From Diospyros lotus (lineage: Eukaryota > Streptophyta > Magnoliopsida > Ericales > Ebenaceae): 64,000 nucleotides of DNA. The number at the start of each line of letters is the position of its first letter. Position 1 is the stretch's first letter. The notes under the pieces are model-generated. The model did not search any database and had not been told where the DNA came from. It saw nothing but the letters and a program-made list of their open reading frames with translations. Shown here in pieces: positions 35,665-47,065 of the stretch. The position numbers and the translations under genes were made by a program. Where the stretch lies: assembly GCF_014633365.1 (NCBI RefSeq), contig NC_068352.1, positions 7,742,393-7,806,392 on the forward strand, written 5' to 3'.

Positions 35665-36017
35665 TGTCAAGTATATTTTGTGCAAAAGTATGGAATCTAA
35701 GAGAATAATTTATTGAATAAAATATTATGGCTTACAAGTAGCCATACAAAATAAGTAAAACAATTAAACTGCAACCCACATTTTTACCCACAATTGCAAC
35801 CTATGTCTAACAATCCTAAAGATGTGGCAAACAACTAAAGAATAGGTCAAATGACAGCATATCCCTTAACAATAGGGATCACAAAATAGAATAAAACAAA
35901 CTACTTAATAAACTAAACACTTTAACATATATTCTGTCTTTTCAAAACTTCTTTTATGTATTTTTTATTTACATTCACTTGTGAGTTGCAAATGTTACAT
36001 CAGATTCTTACAAATTT

Positions 36018-37911
36018 TGTAACGCCTTACTTTTCCAAATACTCCACAACATGGAATATAAGCAGACATCACCTATGGGCGTTATGGAAACCCTTATCAA
36101 TGAAAGCGTTGGATCGAACCTGAAAGTTTAACCAAAACTAAATAAAAGGGGTTTACACTAGATTTCCTTTACAAGCATAAGAAATGCATACGACCTTCAA
36201 TACTCCATAAAACACAACACATCATAGCAGATACAACTGTAGGACACTCACACACACCCTTTACAACCTTGAGTATCCTAGCTGCTATTTATAATACATC
36301 ACTTGGTTACAAGGGTACATAATGAAATAAAACCCAACGCTAACTGCAAAACCCAAAGCTAGCCAAGCACCACCTTTTACCCTTGCTCGAATTGGAACTT
36401 GGATCACCTGGGACGTTGAATGTCCCAGGGGTATGAAACACCCGAGTCAGATAATAACATCTAAGTGAGTGACTCAGAAAATAAGAGTACATGCATGCAA
36501 ATGCAATAATGTCATTATGAAATCCACCCCTATGGTAGCAATGTTAGGGTGTTGCAATCACCCCCGCGGTCATCATAGTCACTCATTGGCTCACCGCAAG
36601 AGCATGAGTTCTTCCATGATGACCCAACAACTAGCCACAGTCACCAACACAAACATAATATATGACAGAGCAGAAGGAATATGCATAGCCAAGGGAAAAT
36701 ATGACATGTAAGCCACAAAGGCATGATATGCAAGCAACATCCACACACAAGTGAAGCAACAAATGCTCAAAGTGTCACAAACATGCAAGAATCACTCACC
36801 TTGATCGGTTACCTTAGGAAGCACAGTTTACAACGAGCGGAATGGGTTTTCTCGCAGTTTTTCTTACTGCTTGGCACAAACTTTGAAAAAGACCCAAAAA
36901 TTTTATCAAGGCTTATTCTCCCTCGACTTTCTCCCTTCTTTTCGACAGTATTTCCTCTCTCAAAATCCCTTCCTTTTCCTCCTTACTTGGTGCCCAAAAT
37001 GAATAACCCCAAAGCCCTTATTTATGGAAAACTTTGGCAAACCAAATCGCGCCATGTGTCGAGTCATCATTCCATCCATGAGCATCCAATTAAAATATGC
37101 CACGTGTCCCTAGGGATTTATGCCTCCACATGTTTAATTAGATTTTCAAGATTCCCCATTATTACATCCCATATGGTAAATTACATTTTTTACATTTCCC
37201 ATCATTATAACTAATCCCACACGGTTAATTGCACTTTCCACATTTCTCATCATTACACTTCAAATCCTATCTCCAAGTGGCCAATGAATGCTTGCCACAT
37301 ATTCTTAGGTATAAGGTTTGGAGACTTTTGCAAACTTGGAAGCTAAGTAAGTTTTTCCTTAGCCAATCATGCAATGCCACCTCAAAAGGTCATTATGAGC
37401 CATCATGTGACCTTATCCTATCTTCCGAGTGGCCAATGGTTGATTGCCATGTGTCATTGAAGATAAGGTTTCATCATTTCTTCCATGTGCATCCAACCCA
37501 AATGCACCACTCGTCTCTTAATTGCATTTAATAGAGTTTGGAATCCAAAACTCCATTTGATTTGAATTTGAAATCCATGATATGAAGAGATATTTTTAAG
37601 GTTTCAAGAACGATACCTTGGCCCAAACTTTTCGGATAATTTGCACTTAGACCCTTGCAACTTGGTCCTTGGGCCTTTTTAATTTCACTTTTTGGTTCCT
37701 GAAAAATGGATAAATTACACTTTGCACTCCAAGATTTTAGGTAAATTACACTTTTACCCGAACTTCAATATTAACGATTTTGCCACTGGTTCAGAAACTG
37801 AACTTTTGCCTCAAGGCTTCTATAATCCCTTAAAATAACCTATTTACCCAAGTATTAGAACCTAATAATCTCAATTACATTATATTTGAGTTGAAAATCT
37901 AGGATGTTACA
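36018..37911 (-). mobile_element. Solo LTR, family LTR-E, 1894 bp
   Basis: It runs TGTAACGCCTT to GGATGTTACA with a perfect TSD aattt at 36013-36017 and 37912-37916. It aligns with 61343-63175. On the minus strand it starts TGTAACATCC and has a TATA-like CATAAATAAGG near 37018, so minus orientation is likely. The open frame 36723-37214 lies in LTR sequence with no recognised domain. Confidence 0.88.
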
Positions 37912-38109
37912 AATTTTCCTTAAAAACTTCTCATAAATTAAGATAGATTTCCACTGGTTCAATGGCTTATCAACAGTTTAATTAATTATTTGTTTGATTA
38001 TAAGGTAATTTGATGATGTAATCAACTTTGTATGCATAAAATAGAATTTAATTGAATGGAAATTTTAAAAATTTGATTCAAAAAGGGCGAGAGAGACAGA
38101 GACTTACCT

Positions 38110-38399
38110 AATGATTCAAAGAGGGCGAGGGCGAGAGTGACACAGACTAAGAGAGGCAGTATGCAGGCAACGACGCTGACCGCAACTGAGCGAGCAGTGA
38201 GGGCGAGTAACTGAGCGTGAGCGATGGCGAGAGCGACTGAGTGTGAGCAATGGCGAGAGTGACTGAGAGTGAGCGATGGTGAGAGAGGCAATGGTGAGAG
38301 CGAGCGAGAGAGAGTTAGGGTTTGTAAGGGGGATTTTGGAAGAGAAAGGGGTGAGGGGAAGATTAATTTGGGCGGAGCGCGCAGGGGTATATAAATCAT
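38110..38399 (-). promoter_or_regulatory. Promoter-like and leader region at the CACTA right end
   Basis: On the minus strand a TATA-like ATTTATATACCCC (about 38387-38399) precedes a CT-rich leader with AAACCCTAACTCTCTCTCGC, typical of plant 5' leaders, and then a donor-like CATTAGGTAAGTCTC (about 38100-38115). This looks like the transcription start of the CACTA element reading left towards the captured ALG5 exon. The CT-rich region is open (38399-38022 minus), with a low-complexity product and no support as a gene. Confidence 0.5.
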
Positions 38400-38575
38400 A
38401 TATCCCCAGCGATTTTTAAAACCGCCGGGGATAGGCCAATATTACCAACGATTTATTAAATCGCTGATAATGGGTCAACATCACTGGCGGTTTTAATAAC
38501 CGCCGGGGATTATGCTATTTTCCCGACAGTTGTTAAAACTGTCGGGGAAAATTCGCCGGCAATATCCATTTTCCT
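38400..38575. repeat. Right subterminal repeats of the large CACTA element
   Basis: Inverted motifs such as CCCAGCGATTTTTAAAACCG and ACTGGCGGTTTTAATAACCG, ending in CCTTGTAGTG at 38582. Confidence 0.75.
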
Positions 38576-38582
38576 TGTAGTG

Positions 38583-39500
38583 ATGTTTCCCCCAAGTTTT
38601 CATTTATTACTTTTTCAAAAAAATGATATTTTCCTATTTTCGTTTCGTATTGTATTTATTTTTCGTTTTCATTTCTATGCAACTTAGTTCATACTTTGAT
38701 CGAAGGAATTACTTCTTATTTGTAGAGATTGAGGCTATCTAGAAAAAATGTATCCGAGTTTTTCAAAATTGTCTATTATTGATATTTACGCAAAGATCTT
38801 GATGGCTAATTTACGTATTCTTGGACCCATAAGATGCTCCCACAAGGGTTTTCCAGAGGTATCTAGGAAAGACCAGGAAGATCTCCGGGGTAGTGACCTC
38901 CGAGAGAGTCTTTTGGGAACTATTAGTGTATCGAGTCTCTTTCTTTGGGCTTTCTCCTCTTAGGTCTATCTTGGACCTGAGCCCACTTTCTTGTATACAA
39001 TACATTTGTCATCAAATTTTTCAATGTCTATTTTGTATTACATAAAATATTTTTAGAGAAAAAGCTCCGTAAAAAATAGGATAAAAGTATTTTTTATATA
39101 AAATTACTCTTACACATAATATTATTATATAATATATATTATTTCAATGTGTAAATTTATATAGAAACAGAAAATAGCATCATCCACATGCATTTTAAGG
39201 AAATAAAAATAAATTAGATCACAACAACTTTGGAAGCGGGGCAATATTGGAATTTCAAGAAAGAGAGAGGCGTGGGGTGCCCATGAATTATTTGACACCG
39301 TCGTGACTCTTCCTGGTGTTTACGTTACAAGGATCCCTTTCTTGTCCGTTCCAATGAATATACTTTGCCAATCAAAGCACCACCAATTATTTTATTTTTA
39401 TTTTCAAAGATTCCATGAATGGCCCCACACCAACCCTTTTTAATAATTAATTAATTAAAAAGTAATTGTCAAATTATGTCATATTCTTCCTTGATATTTT
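38583..39500. other. Interval without a recognised gene
   Basis: AT-rich sequence. The frame at 38748-38963 has no recognisable domain and no support from splice signals. Confidence 0.5.
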
Positions 39501-39513
39501 CATGCCCTGCTTG

Positions 39514-39763
39514 TTTTTTTTTTTTTTTTTTTCTCGTACCATCACGAGCGTCTGCAGCCAGCCCGCCCCTAAGACAACACTGCAAAGATAAATCGCGTGA
39601 TATGCTCGAACCGACCAGAGGTTGAAGTGTTACACGCACTGACGCTTGTCAACCCCAAAAGGCAGCTTTACTGCCTCTAAGATTCGATCCCACATTGATA
39701 ATCATCAACCTGACAAGATTTATCCCCAGCTCAACCTTTGTCAACTCAGCTGTGCCCGGGGGC
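39514..39763 (-). mobile_element. SINE-like retroposon, ~250 bp
   Basis: The plus strand begins with a run of ~19 T (39514-39532), a poly(A) tail on the minus strand. The insert is flanked by a 16-bp direct repeat CATGCCCTGCTTGTTT / CATGCCCTACTTGTTT (39501-39516 and 39764-39779, one mismatch). On the minus strand the 5' part has a box-B-like GATCGAATC (near 39683) and an A-box-like GCTGAGTTGACAAAGG upstream, as in tRNA-derived SINEs. The family is not identified. Confidence 0.78.
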
Positions 39764-40671
39764 CATGCCCTACTTGTTTAATTTGGTGGCAATTGGTGGC
39801 AATGGGTAGCTAAGCAACCACCAAGTTTGTCCACTGACCTCATTGTACTGCCACTTTTTCAAAGCCATTTGATTTGCCATACATCACATCATATGCATAT
39901 ATATATAATGTATATTTATGTTTATGTAAAATTATAACCAAATAACAATATTAAAAACTATTGTAATTAAAATAAGGAATTGCACATCTCTTTATCCATA
40001 TTTTTAATTATTAAGTAGCATTACGTTCATAAATTTTAAAAATTTTATTTATTTTTATTCATAATCATATTACTTATAATGCCCTTTTATTAAAGGGGAT
40101 GTTAGATTCCTTAACTCTTATTATCATAACATTAGTGCATCTATCTTCTTTGCACGAACCATTTTAATCAAGTTTTTCTATATTATTCAAGTGTTTGGTA
40201 TAATTATTTAAATTTTTTTTTTAATAAGGAACTTATCTTGTTTCTGGAACTTCACAACCTTTTTACCGGGATTTTAATTTCTATTTTTTTTCAAAATTTT
40301 TTTCTTACATTAATAAACCAAATACACTAAATTTTTTTCATAATTTGGGTTCTAAAATATATTTGTTACAATATTAGTTATACTATAGTTGTGTTAGCTA
40401 AATTAAAGTTGTATTAGCTATAGTTTTGGCAGATCTTAACCCACATCTACCCAGCTCTAATGCCATGATAATTTTGATGGAGATATGAAAGAAATTTATA
40501 TCTCTATATATTACATTTGTATCAATATACAACTTAATATTTATAGTCCAAAGAAATATACAAAAGAGGCAACAAAATCAATTGACCCACATAATTTACC
40601 CTATACTATAACTAATACAACTCTAATTTGGCTAACACACCTATAGTATAGGTAAGTATTGTAACAATATC

Positions 40672-40860
40672 CATCAACTTAATGTTTACCCTCTATCACA
40701 AGCAATACCAAAGAGAGCCTAGCAGCATACAATATTCATCAACTTAATGTTTACCCTCTATCACAAGCAATACCAAAGAGAACCTAGCAACACACAATAT
40801 TCATCAACTTAATGCTTACCCTCCATCACAAGCAATACCAAAGGGAGCCTAGCAACCTCG
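40672..40860 (+). repeat. 63-bp tandem repeat, three copies
   Basis: Three consecutive copies of a unit starting CATCAACTTAATGTTTACCC and ending near CCTAGCAACACACAATATT. The matching place in unit 2 (about 49323-49380) has a single copy, so this grew after the duplication or shrank there. Confidence 0.85.
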
Positions 40861-41307
40861 CGGTACACTGAGTCTTTCCTAAGCTGGAGTTTTGGAACGT
40901 TTGTGCGTCGTCTTTGTAATAGAATCATAAAGATGGAGAACACTCAAGTAAGCCAAAGCAAAATCATCCAACCATCCTTGTGACATGCCGAACTTAATGC
41001 GTTATTTCTAATTAACCTTGTTGGCACTCAAAAATCTATTATCTCAACCTAACTCAAAAAATAAAATTAAAAAAAAAAAAAACCAAAAAACAAGGTATTA
41101 CTCTAAAGCTCACATATCATTTTTTTTATTGATTTAATAAATATTAAATGTTAAATACTAAAATTCATTAATCTCAATTACAATTTATGAATCGAGAGTT
41201 TTCCATTCGAAGGATCTGTCGAGGAAGACCAGCGGACCTCTCCCCAGGGTTCCAACCCAGAACCAAAAACAAGGGACTCTTCGGAATTATGTATGTATGT
41301 ATGCAGA

Positions 41308-41313
41308 CACGTG
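41308..41313. promoter_or_regulatory. G-box CACGTG upstream of copy A
   Basis: A palindromic CACGTG in CAGACACGTGAGG lies ~375 bp before the start codon of copy A. It is not present at the matching place before copy C. Function is not shown. Confidence 0.35.
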
Positions 41314-41685
41314 AGGAGGGAATGTTAAAAGAGTTGCGGATTGCTTTGCTTTGAGTTCAAACAGACAGTCCTTCCGCTATTCTCCTCCTCGTTCTTCACC
41401 AACTTCTCTTCCTTTTTATAGTTCCCTCCTTTCCCTTTTTCTTTCCTGTTTTTCCCCTCTTCTTCTTTATCCAAAGCTGTCCTTTGATACTTTGAGCATT
41501 ATTAATACACACATTACCCCACATTCCCAATCATTTCTTCCTCGAGCAAAGGGACCAATTATGTAGCTTCAGTCTCCTTCGTCAAATTCATGTTTGATTT
41601 CATCTTCTAAGATAGATATACGCGCACTCACGCACACACACGTATTTGCTGTTCTAAAGTGATTGTGGAAACAAATACTTGAAGA

Positions 41686-41907
41686 ATGGAAGGGGCTGTT
41701 GGCATGAAGGATGAGAAAGTACAAGAGAGGTGGATTCAGCACTACAGTAGCAGGCACCAGATCCTGCTAGTGGGCGAGGCAAATTTCTCATTCGCAGCTT
41801 CCTTAGCCACTGTATTCGGCTCTGCTCACAACATGGTCGCTACCTCTTTGGACTCTCGAGGTTAGTCATTTACTGTACATGTTTTTGAATCAATCATCAA
41901 TCAGTTC

Positions 41908-41938
<31 letters not shown>

Positions 41939-43969
41939 TATGTTGCTAACTTCGAACGTTGGATTCAATGTTGGAAAACATTTAATGGAAGAGCTGGTCG
42001 AGGAGAAGCACCCAAGTGCGAGAGCTAATCTGCAGCTTCTGGAGCAGTTGGGGTGCAACATTTTGCACCAAGTGGATGCCACCGCGATGATAAGAGATCC
42101 CCGCCTTGATTCCAAGCTGTTCGATAGAATAGTTTTCAACTTCCCTCATGCAGGGCTCACTTTCAACAAAAGCGATCCTTTCCAAATTGAGTAAGTACAA
42201 CTCCTCAAAAACAATGAGCTACGGATTGACATTATTATTAGTTCTAGTAACTACAATAATTTTGAGATTAAAAGCATTTAAAAACATTTAAATATGTAAT
42301 TTATTAGGTCATTTTGGCTATTAGGGTACTAATAAAAGTGTCATATGTAATTATGCCTTAAAAACTTATTAAGACACTTATAAATTGTGCATAATCCTTC
42401 AAAATATTTCTCTTAGTTTTACATGTGACATTTAAAAATACTTAAAAAATAACTATAAATTTAAGCATATAATAACATTTAAAAATACCTCGAAAACAAA
42501 TGTGATTCTAACTGTCTTGACGCCACAAGGCCTTCCTTTCTACACAATTTCTCTTCACAACATGTGATGCTCTCTCCCTTACTTGATTCTTCTTGCAAGG
42601 CCTTTTCTCCGCACGCAATCATGTGACACCCCATGAAACGACCACGTGACAAGCTGAAAAATAACTCCAGCGTCCAGCATACTCACTTCCCCCTTGGTTC
42701 GAACCCTGGACCTCTCATTCTTTATACACACGTGTGACCACCTGATTTGTAAGGCTCCTCACTAATATGTGCGCCCATATTAATTTTATAGTAAATCAAC
42801 TCTATTAGAACACTTCATCAATATGTCTTATTAGAATTATTTTAGTATAGCACTTCAAAAATTCTACCCTGTTAGATTTTTTTTATTAAGACACTTCACC
42901 AAAGTGTCTCATTAAAATTATTTTATTGAGATATTTCAAAAATTCTGCCATATTAAAATTATTTTATTAGAGCATTTCATCAAAGTATCTCATTAAAATT
43001 ATTTTATTAGGACACTTTAAAAATTATCCCATATTAGATTTTTCTATTAGAGCACTGCATCGTTGTGTCTCATTAGAATTATTTTATTAAGACATTTCTT
43101 TAAATTATTTTTAAAATAGTATTTTATATAAAACTTTTTAAAAAATTCACTAAAAAATATCTCAATAAATGGTTTTTTATTGTAGTGTATATATATATAT
43201 GTATATTTTTTGGTATTTTCATCATCCCTCTATGTGTACGTGTATATTCTTTAAAAAGAATAATTTGTTCTTAATTTAGGGATCCTTAAGAAATTGAGAC
43301 AAATTTTGGGTATTAGGTGGATAGATAACAAGTATGTTTTTGAGGGATTTAGCCTAATTAGAAATATGAATATTTATATATATATATAAATTCTTTTTTA
43401 TTTTCCCCTTTTTTCTCTCTAAAAGGGAGAAACCCAACTTGCTTCTGGAGAGTAACGGAATGTAGTCTTGATATTTAATTATCCATTACCCTTAGTAAAC
43501 CTTTACTAGAACTTCTTTAACAATATCATAGGCCTTTACTTTCTTAATCATGTGGATCATGATTAGAATACCATCAAATCATAAAATAAATAATAAAGGT
43601 GACTTCCAAACTCCTCAATCATAAAAATTTGCACCCAATATTAACCACGTTGAGTACCACCCTTCTGATGATGTGTATGGATTAACTAATTTTTTCAGGC
43701 TGCACAGCAGTGTAGTAAAAGGGTTTCTTAAGAATGCTTATGAGATGTTGAGAGAGAGTGGCCAAGTACACATAACCCTCAAGACGGCTCACCCATTCAA
43801 TAAATGGAAAATAGAAGATTTGGCAGAGGATGTGGGACTGAATTTGGCTGAGAAAGTGGAGTTCAGTATATATCAATATCCAGGCTATAGAAACAAGAGA
43901 GGCCATGGCAGTAGAAGCGACCGGACTTTCCCAGTTAGAGAATGCTCTACTTTCAAGTTCTGTAAGTAA
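41686..43969 (+). CDS. DUF2431 (BMT5-like) methyltransferase-fold protein, copy A
   Basis: Three exons: 41686-41860, 41992-42190 and 43699-43969, giving 645 bp and 214 residues. Introns are GT-AG (CGAG|GTTAGT, GAAG|AG; TTGA|GTAAGT, TTCAG|GC) and the phases fit. The protein matches the plant DUF2431 family (At4g26485-like; related to yeast Bmt5, a 25S rRNA uridine-N3 methyltransferase). Visible motifs: SAM-binding motif I at residues 28-36 (LLVGEANFSF), SLDS at ~56, VDAT at ~89, FDRIVFNFPHAG at ~106-117, ITLKTAHPFNKW at ~155, PGYRNKRGHG and the C-terminal STFKF. In motif I the family's second glycine (GEGNFSF) is alanine here, and PHAGF is PHAGL, so SAM binding may be impaired. It lacks the final KLN seen in copies B and C. 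The rRNA methyltransferase role is known for yeast, only inferred for plants. Confidence 0.85.
41918..41939. repeat. (AT)n run in intron 1 of copy A
   Basis: About ten AT units lie in the 131-bp intron 1. Copies B and C have runs of different length at the same site (44941-44964 and about 50204-50226). Confidence 0.9.
42249..43187. mobile_element. Non-autonomous transposon in intron 2 of copy A
   Basis: The segment is absent from copy C. Its right end on the minus strand is CACTACAATAA and its left end AACTACAATAAT, a CACTA-like terminal inverted repeat with one change. The interior has repeated, degenerate ATTAGAATTATTTTATTAG and CACTTCATCAA motifs in both orientations. A segment near 42700-42760 (TCGAACCCTGGACC...ACCACCTGAT) resembles one in the CACTA elements at 14812 and 58353. 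The trinucleotide after it is tat, as before the copy in gene B. Confidence 0.7.
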
Positions 43970-44439
43970 GTAAATTAAATCTCTCTAATTATTTATGTCA
44001 TGTTCGATCTTATCTTTACAAGTCTTGAAAGTGGAGTTAATTTTTATATTTAAACAAGATACACAAAAAGTATTTAAAAAAAATACTTTATTAACAAAAT
44101 TTCATAACATCAAAAATAAATATTTATACTAAATTAAATACGATGCTTTCCCATTATAAATATAAATCAAAAGCCCAATACTGTTTTATGATCCAAACTT
44201 AAAAAAAAAAAAAAAAACACTTTATTCCTTGCTCTCCTTTTCAAGAAGAAATTAATTTGTGGACAATGTTACTTAAATATTTAAGTTTGATATTTTTATG
44301 AATATTTTATATATTTATATTAATATCACGCATAGTATAAGATATTAATAAAAAGTATTTTTATAAATAACAAATTTAAGTATTTAAATAATATATATAT
44401 ATATATATGTATGTATGTATGATCTTCCTTTTTAGTTCC

Positions 44440-44475
44440 CTCCTTTCCCTTTCCCTTTCCCTTTCCCTTTCCTCT
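44440..44475 (+). repeat. (TTTCCC)n run upstream of copy B
   Basis: Five to six TTTCCC units, expanded relative to the same place before copy A (about 41425-41450). Confidence 0.8.
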
Positions 44476-44717
44476 TTTTCCCCTCTTCTTCTTTATCCAA
44501 AGCTGTCTTTTGATACTTTGATTGAGCATTAATACACACATTACCCCACATTCCCAAATCCCAATCATTTTTTCCTCGAGCAAAGGGCCCAATTCTGTAG
44601 CTTCACTCTCCTTCGTCAAGTTCATGTTTCATTTCATCTTCTAAGATACATATACGCGCACGCACGCACGCACGTTTTGGCTGTTCTAAAGTGATTGTGG
44701 AAACAAATACTTGAAGA

Positions 44718-47065
44718 ATGGAAGGGGCTGTTGCCATGAAGGATGAGAAAGTACAAGAGAGGTGGATTCAGCACTACAGCAGCAGGCACCAGATCCTGCT
44801 AGTGGGCGAGGGAAATTTCTCATTCTCAGCTTCCTTAGCCATTGTATTCGGCTCTGCTTACAACATGGTCGCTACCTCTTTGGACTCTCGAGGTTAGTCA
44901 TTTACTGTACATGTTTTTGAATCAATCATCAATCAGTTCGATATATATATATATATATATATATTAAGTTGCTAACTTCAAACGTTGGATTCAATGTTGG
45001 AAAACATTTAATGGAAGAGCTGCTCGAGGAGAAGCACCCAAGTGCGAGAGCTAATCTGCAGCTTCTGGAGCAGTCGGGGTGCACCATTTTGCACCAAGTG
45101 GATGCCACCGCGATGATAAGAGATCCCCGCCTTGATTCCAAACTGTTCGATAGAATAGTTTTCAACTTCCCTCATGCAGGGCTCACTTCCAACGAAAGCC
45201 ATCCTTCCCAAATTGAGTAAGTACAACAACTCAGAAACAATGAGCTAGGGATCAACATTATTAATAGTTCTCATTATACATATCACTTCAACAATTTTGA
45301 GATTATGAGTCACTTAAAAATGTCCCAATATGTAGTTTATTGGGGATATTTTAGCTATTAGGGCACTAATAAAAGTATCCCGTGTAATTATGCCTCAAAA
45401 GCTTATTGAGACACTTACAAAATGCTGTGTAAATCCATTAAGATATCTCTCTTAATTTTACATGTAATGATATTTAAAAATATTTAGAAAATAACTATAA
45501 ATTTAAGTTTGTAATAACATTTAAAAATGTCTCAAAAATAAATGTGGTTCTAATCTATGTTGCACGGAAACACTTCATAGGTGCCGTTTCCCCGTTTCTG
45601 AAACGTTTCTTATTTCCGTTTCGGACCTTATTTATGCCTATTTTTTAAAAAAAAATATCCGTCTTCACGTTTCAGCACCCAATGAAATGGTCGCATGGCA
45701 AGCTAAAAAATAACTCCAGCTAACATGCTCGCTTCCTGCTTGGCTCGAACCCTAAACCTCTCATTTCTTGTGTGTGCATGTGACCACCTGATCTGCAAGG
45801 CTCCTCACTAATATATGTGCACATATTAATTTTATAGGAAATCGACTCTATTAGGGCACTTTATCAAAGTGTCTCATTAGAATTATTTTATTAGAATATT
45901 TCAAAAACTCCACCCTATTAGATTTTTCTATTAGGACACTTCATCAAATTATCTCATTAAAATTATTTTATTGAGATATTTTAATAATTTTGTCCTATTA
46001 AAATTATTTTATTATGACACTTCAACAAAGTGTCTCATTAGAATTATTTTAGTAGGACATTTTAAAAATTCTACCCTATTAGATTTTTCTATTAGGGCAG
46101 TGCATCGCTGCGTCTCATTAGAATTATTTTATTAAAATATTTCTTTAAATTATGGATTAAAATAGTATTTTATAGGATATTTTTTAATAATAAGTGTTTT
46201 TAAAGTGCTCTAAACCTTAAACTCTAAAAAGAATGTCTCAATAAGTGTTTTCCTTATAGTGTGTATATATATATATATATTTATATCTTTTTTGGTGTTT
46301 CATCATCCCCTTATGTGTACGTGTATATTCTTTTAAGACAATAACTTGTTCTTAATTTAGGGATCCTTAAGAAATTGAGACAAATTTTGGGTATTAGGTG
46401 GATAGATAACAAGTACCTTTTCGAGGGATTTAGCCTAATTAGAAATATGAAGATTTATATATATATATATATATTCTTTTTTATTTTCCCTTTTTTTCTC
46501 ACTAAAAGGGAGAAACTCAACTTGCTTATCGAGAGTAATGGAATGTAGTGTTGATATTTAATTATCCATTACTCTTAGTAAACCTTTACTAGAACTTGTT
46601 TAACAATATCATAGGCCTCTACTTTGTTAATCATGTGGATCATATGATTAGAATACCATCAAATCATAAAATAAATAATAAAAGTGACTTCCAAACCTCT
46701 CAAATCATAAAAATTTTGCACCCAATATTAACCACGAAGAGCACCACCCTTCTGATGATGTGTACGGATTAACTAATTTGTTCAGGCTGCACTGCAATGT
46801 AGTGAAGGGGTTTCTTAAGAATGCTTATGAGATGTTGAGAAAAAGTGGCCAAGTACACATAACCCACAAGACATCTCACCCATTCAGTAAATGGAAAATA
46901 GAAGATTTGGCAGAGGATGCGGGATTGGATTTGGCTGAGAAAGTGGAGTTCAGTATATATCAATATCCAGGCTATAGAAACAAGAAAGGCTATGGCAGTA
47001 GAAGCGACCGGACTTTTCCAGTTGGAGAATGCTCTACTTTCAAGTTTTGCAAAAAATTAAATTAA
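44718..47065 (+). CDS. DUF2431 (BMT5-like) methyltransferase-fold protein, copy B
   Basis: Three exons: 44718-44892, 45018-45216 and 46786-47065, giving 654 bp and 217 residues ending CKKLN. Exon lengths 175 and 199 equal those of copies A and C. SAM motif I is intact (VGEGNFSFS, residues 30-38). FDRIVFNFPHAG and STFKF are present. By eye it differs from copy A at about 25 positions, including changes in the loop after PHAG (LTSNESHPSQIE). Family and putative role are as for copy A: a Rossmann-like SAM-dependent methyltransferase, possibly acting on rRNA. Intron 2 (1569 bp) holds a transposon shared with copy A. The near promoter (44420-44717) duplicates that of copy A; the more distal flank is different. 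Confidence 0.87.
45284..46261. mobile_element. Non-autonomous transposon in intron 2 of copy B
   Basis: It is at the same intron position and collinear with 42249-43187. The ends are CACTTCAACAA and, on the minus strand, CACTATAAGGAAAAC. The left flank is tat. It has its own internal change near 45555-45670 (TGTTGCACGGAAACACTTC and following sequence) relative to the copy in gene A. No coding sequence. Confidence 0.7.

Larger units (their letters stand above)
30090..38582 (-). mobile_element. Large CACTA element, 8.5 kb with nested insertions
   Basis: The left end is CACTATAAGAG and the right end, on the minus strand, CACTACAAGG; the perfect 3-bp TSD atg flanks both (30087-30089 and 38583-38585). 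Both ends have subterminal blocks of inverted GCCGGTAAA/CCGACGGT-type repeats (30105-30335 and 38400-38575). Removing the LTR element 31890-35522 and solo LTR 36018-37911 leaves about 3 kb. No TnpA/TnpD-type transposase is visible, so it is non-autonomous. It contains a host gene exon (31401-31507). A promoter-like region at the right end reads to the left, hence the strand call. Confidence 0.8.

Noticed and set aside
38022..38399. 125-residue minus-strand frame rich in Ser/Leu/Ala
   Set aside because: It is a translation of the CT-rich leader at the CACTA end. The composition is that of a simple repeat.
41940..42194. Separate small gene starting at ATG 41940 (and equivalents at 44969 and 50278)
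   Set aside because: It is exon 2 of the DUF2431 gene read back into intron 1. The upstream ATG lies next to the AT repeat and is less likely than the three-exon model, though I noted the possibility of an internal start.
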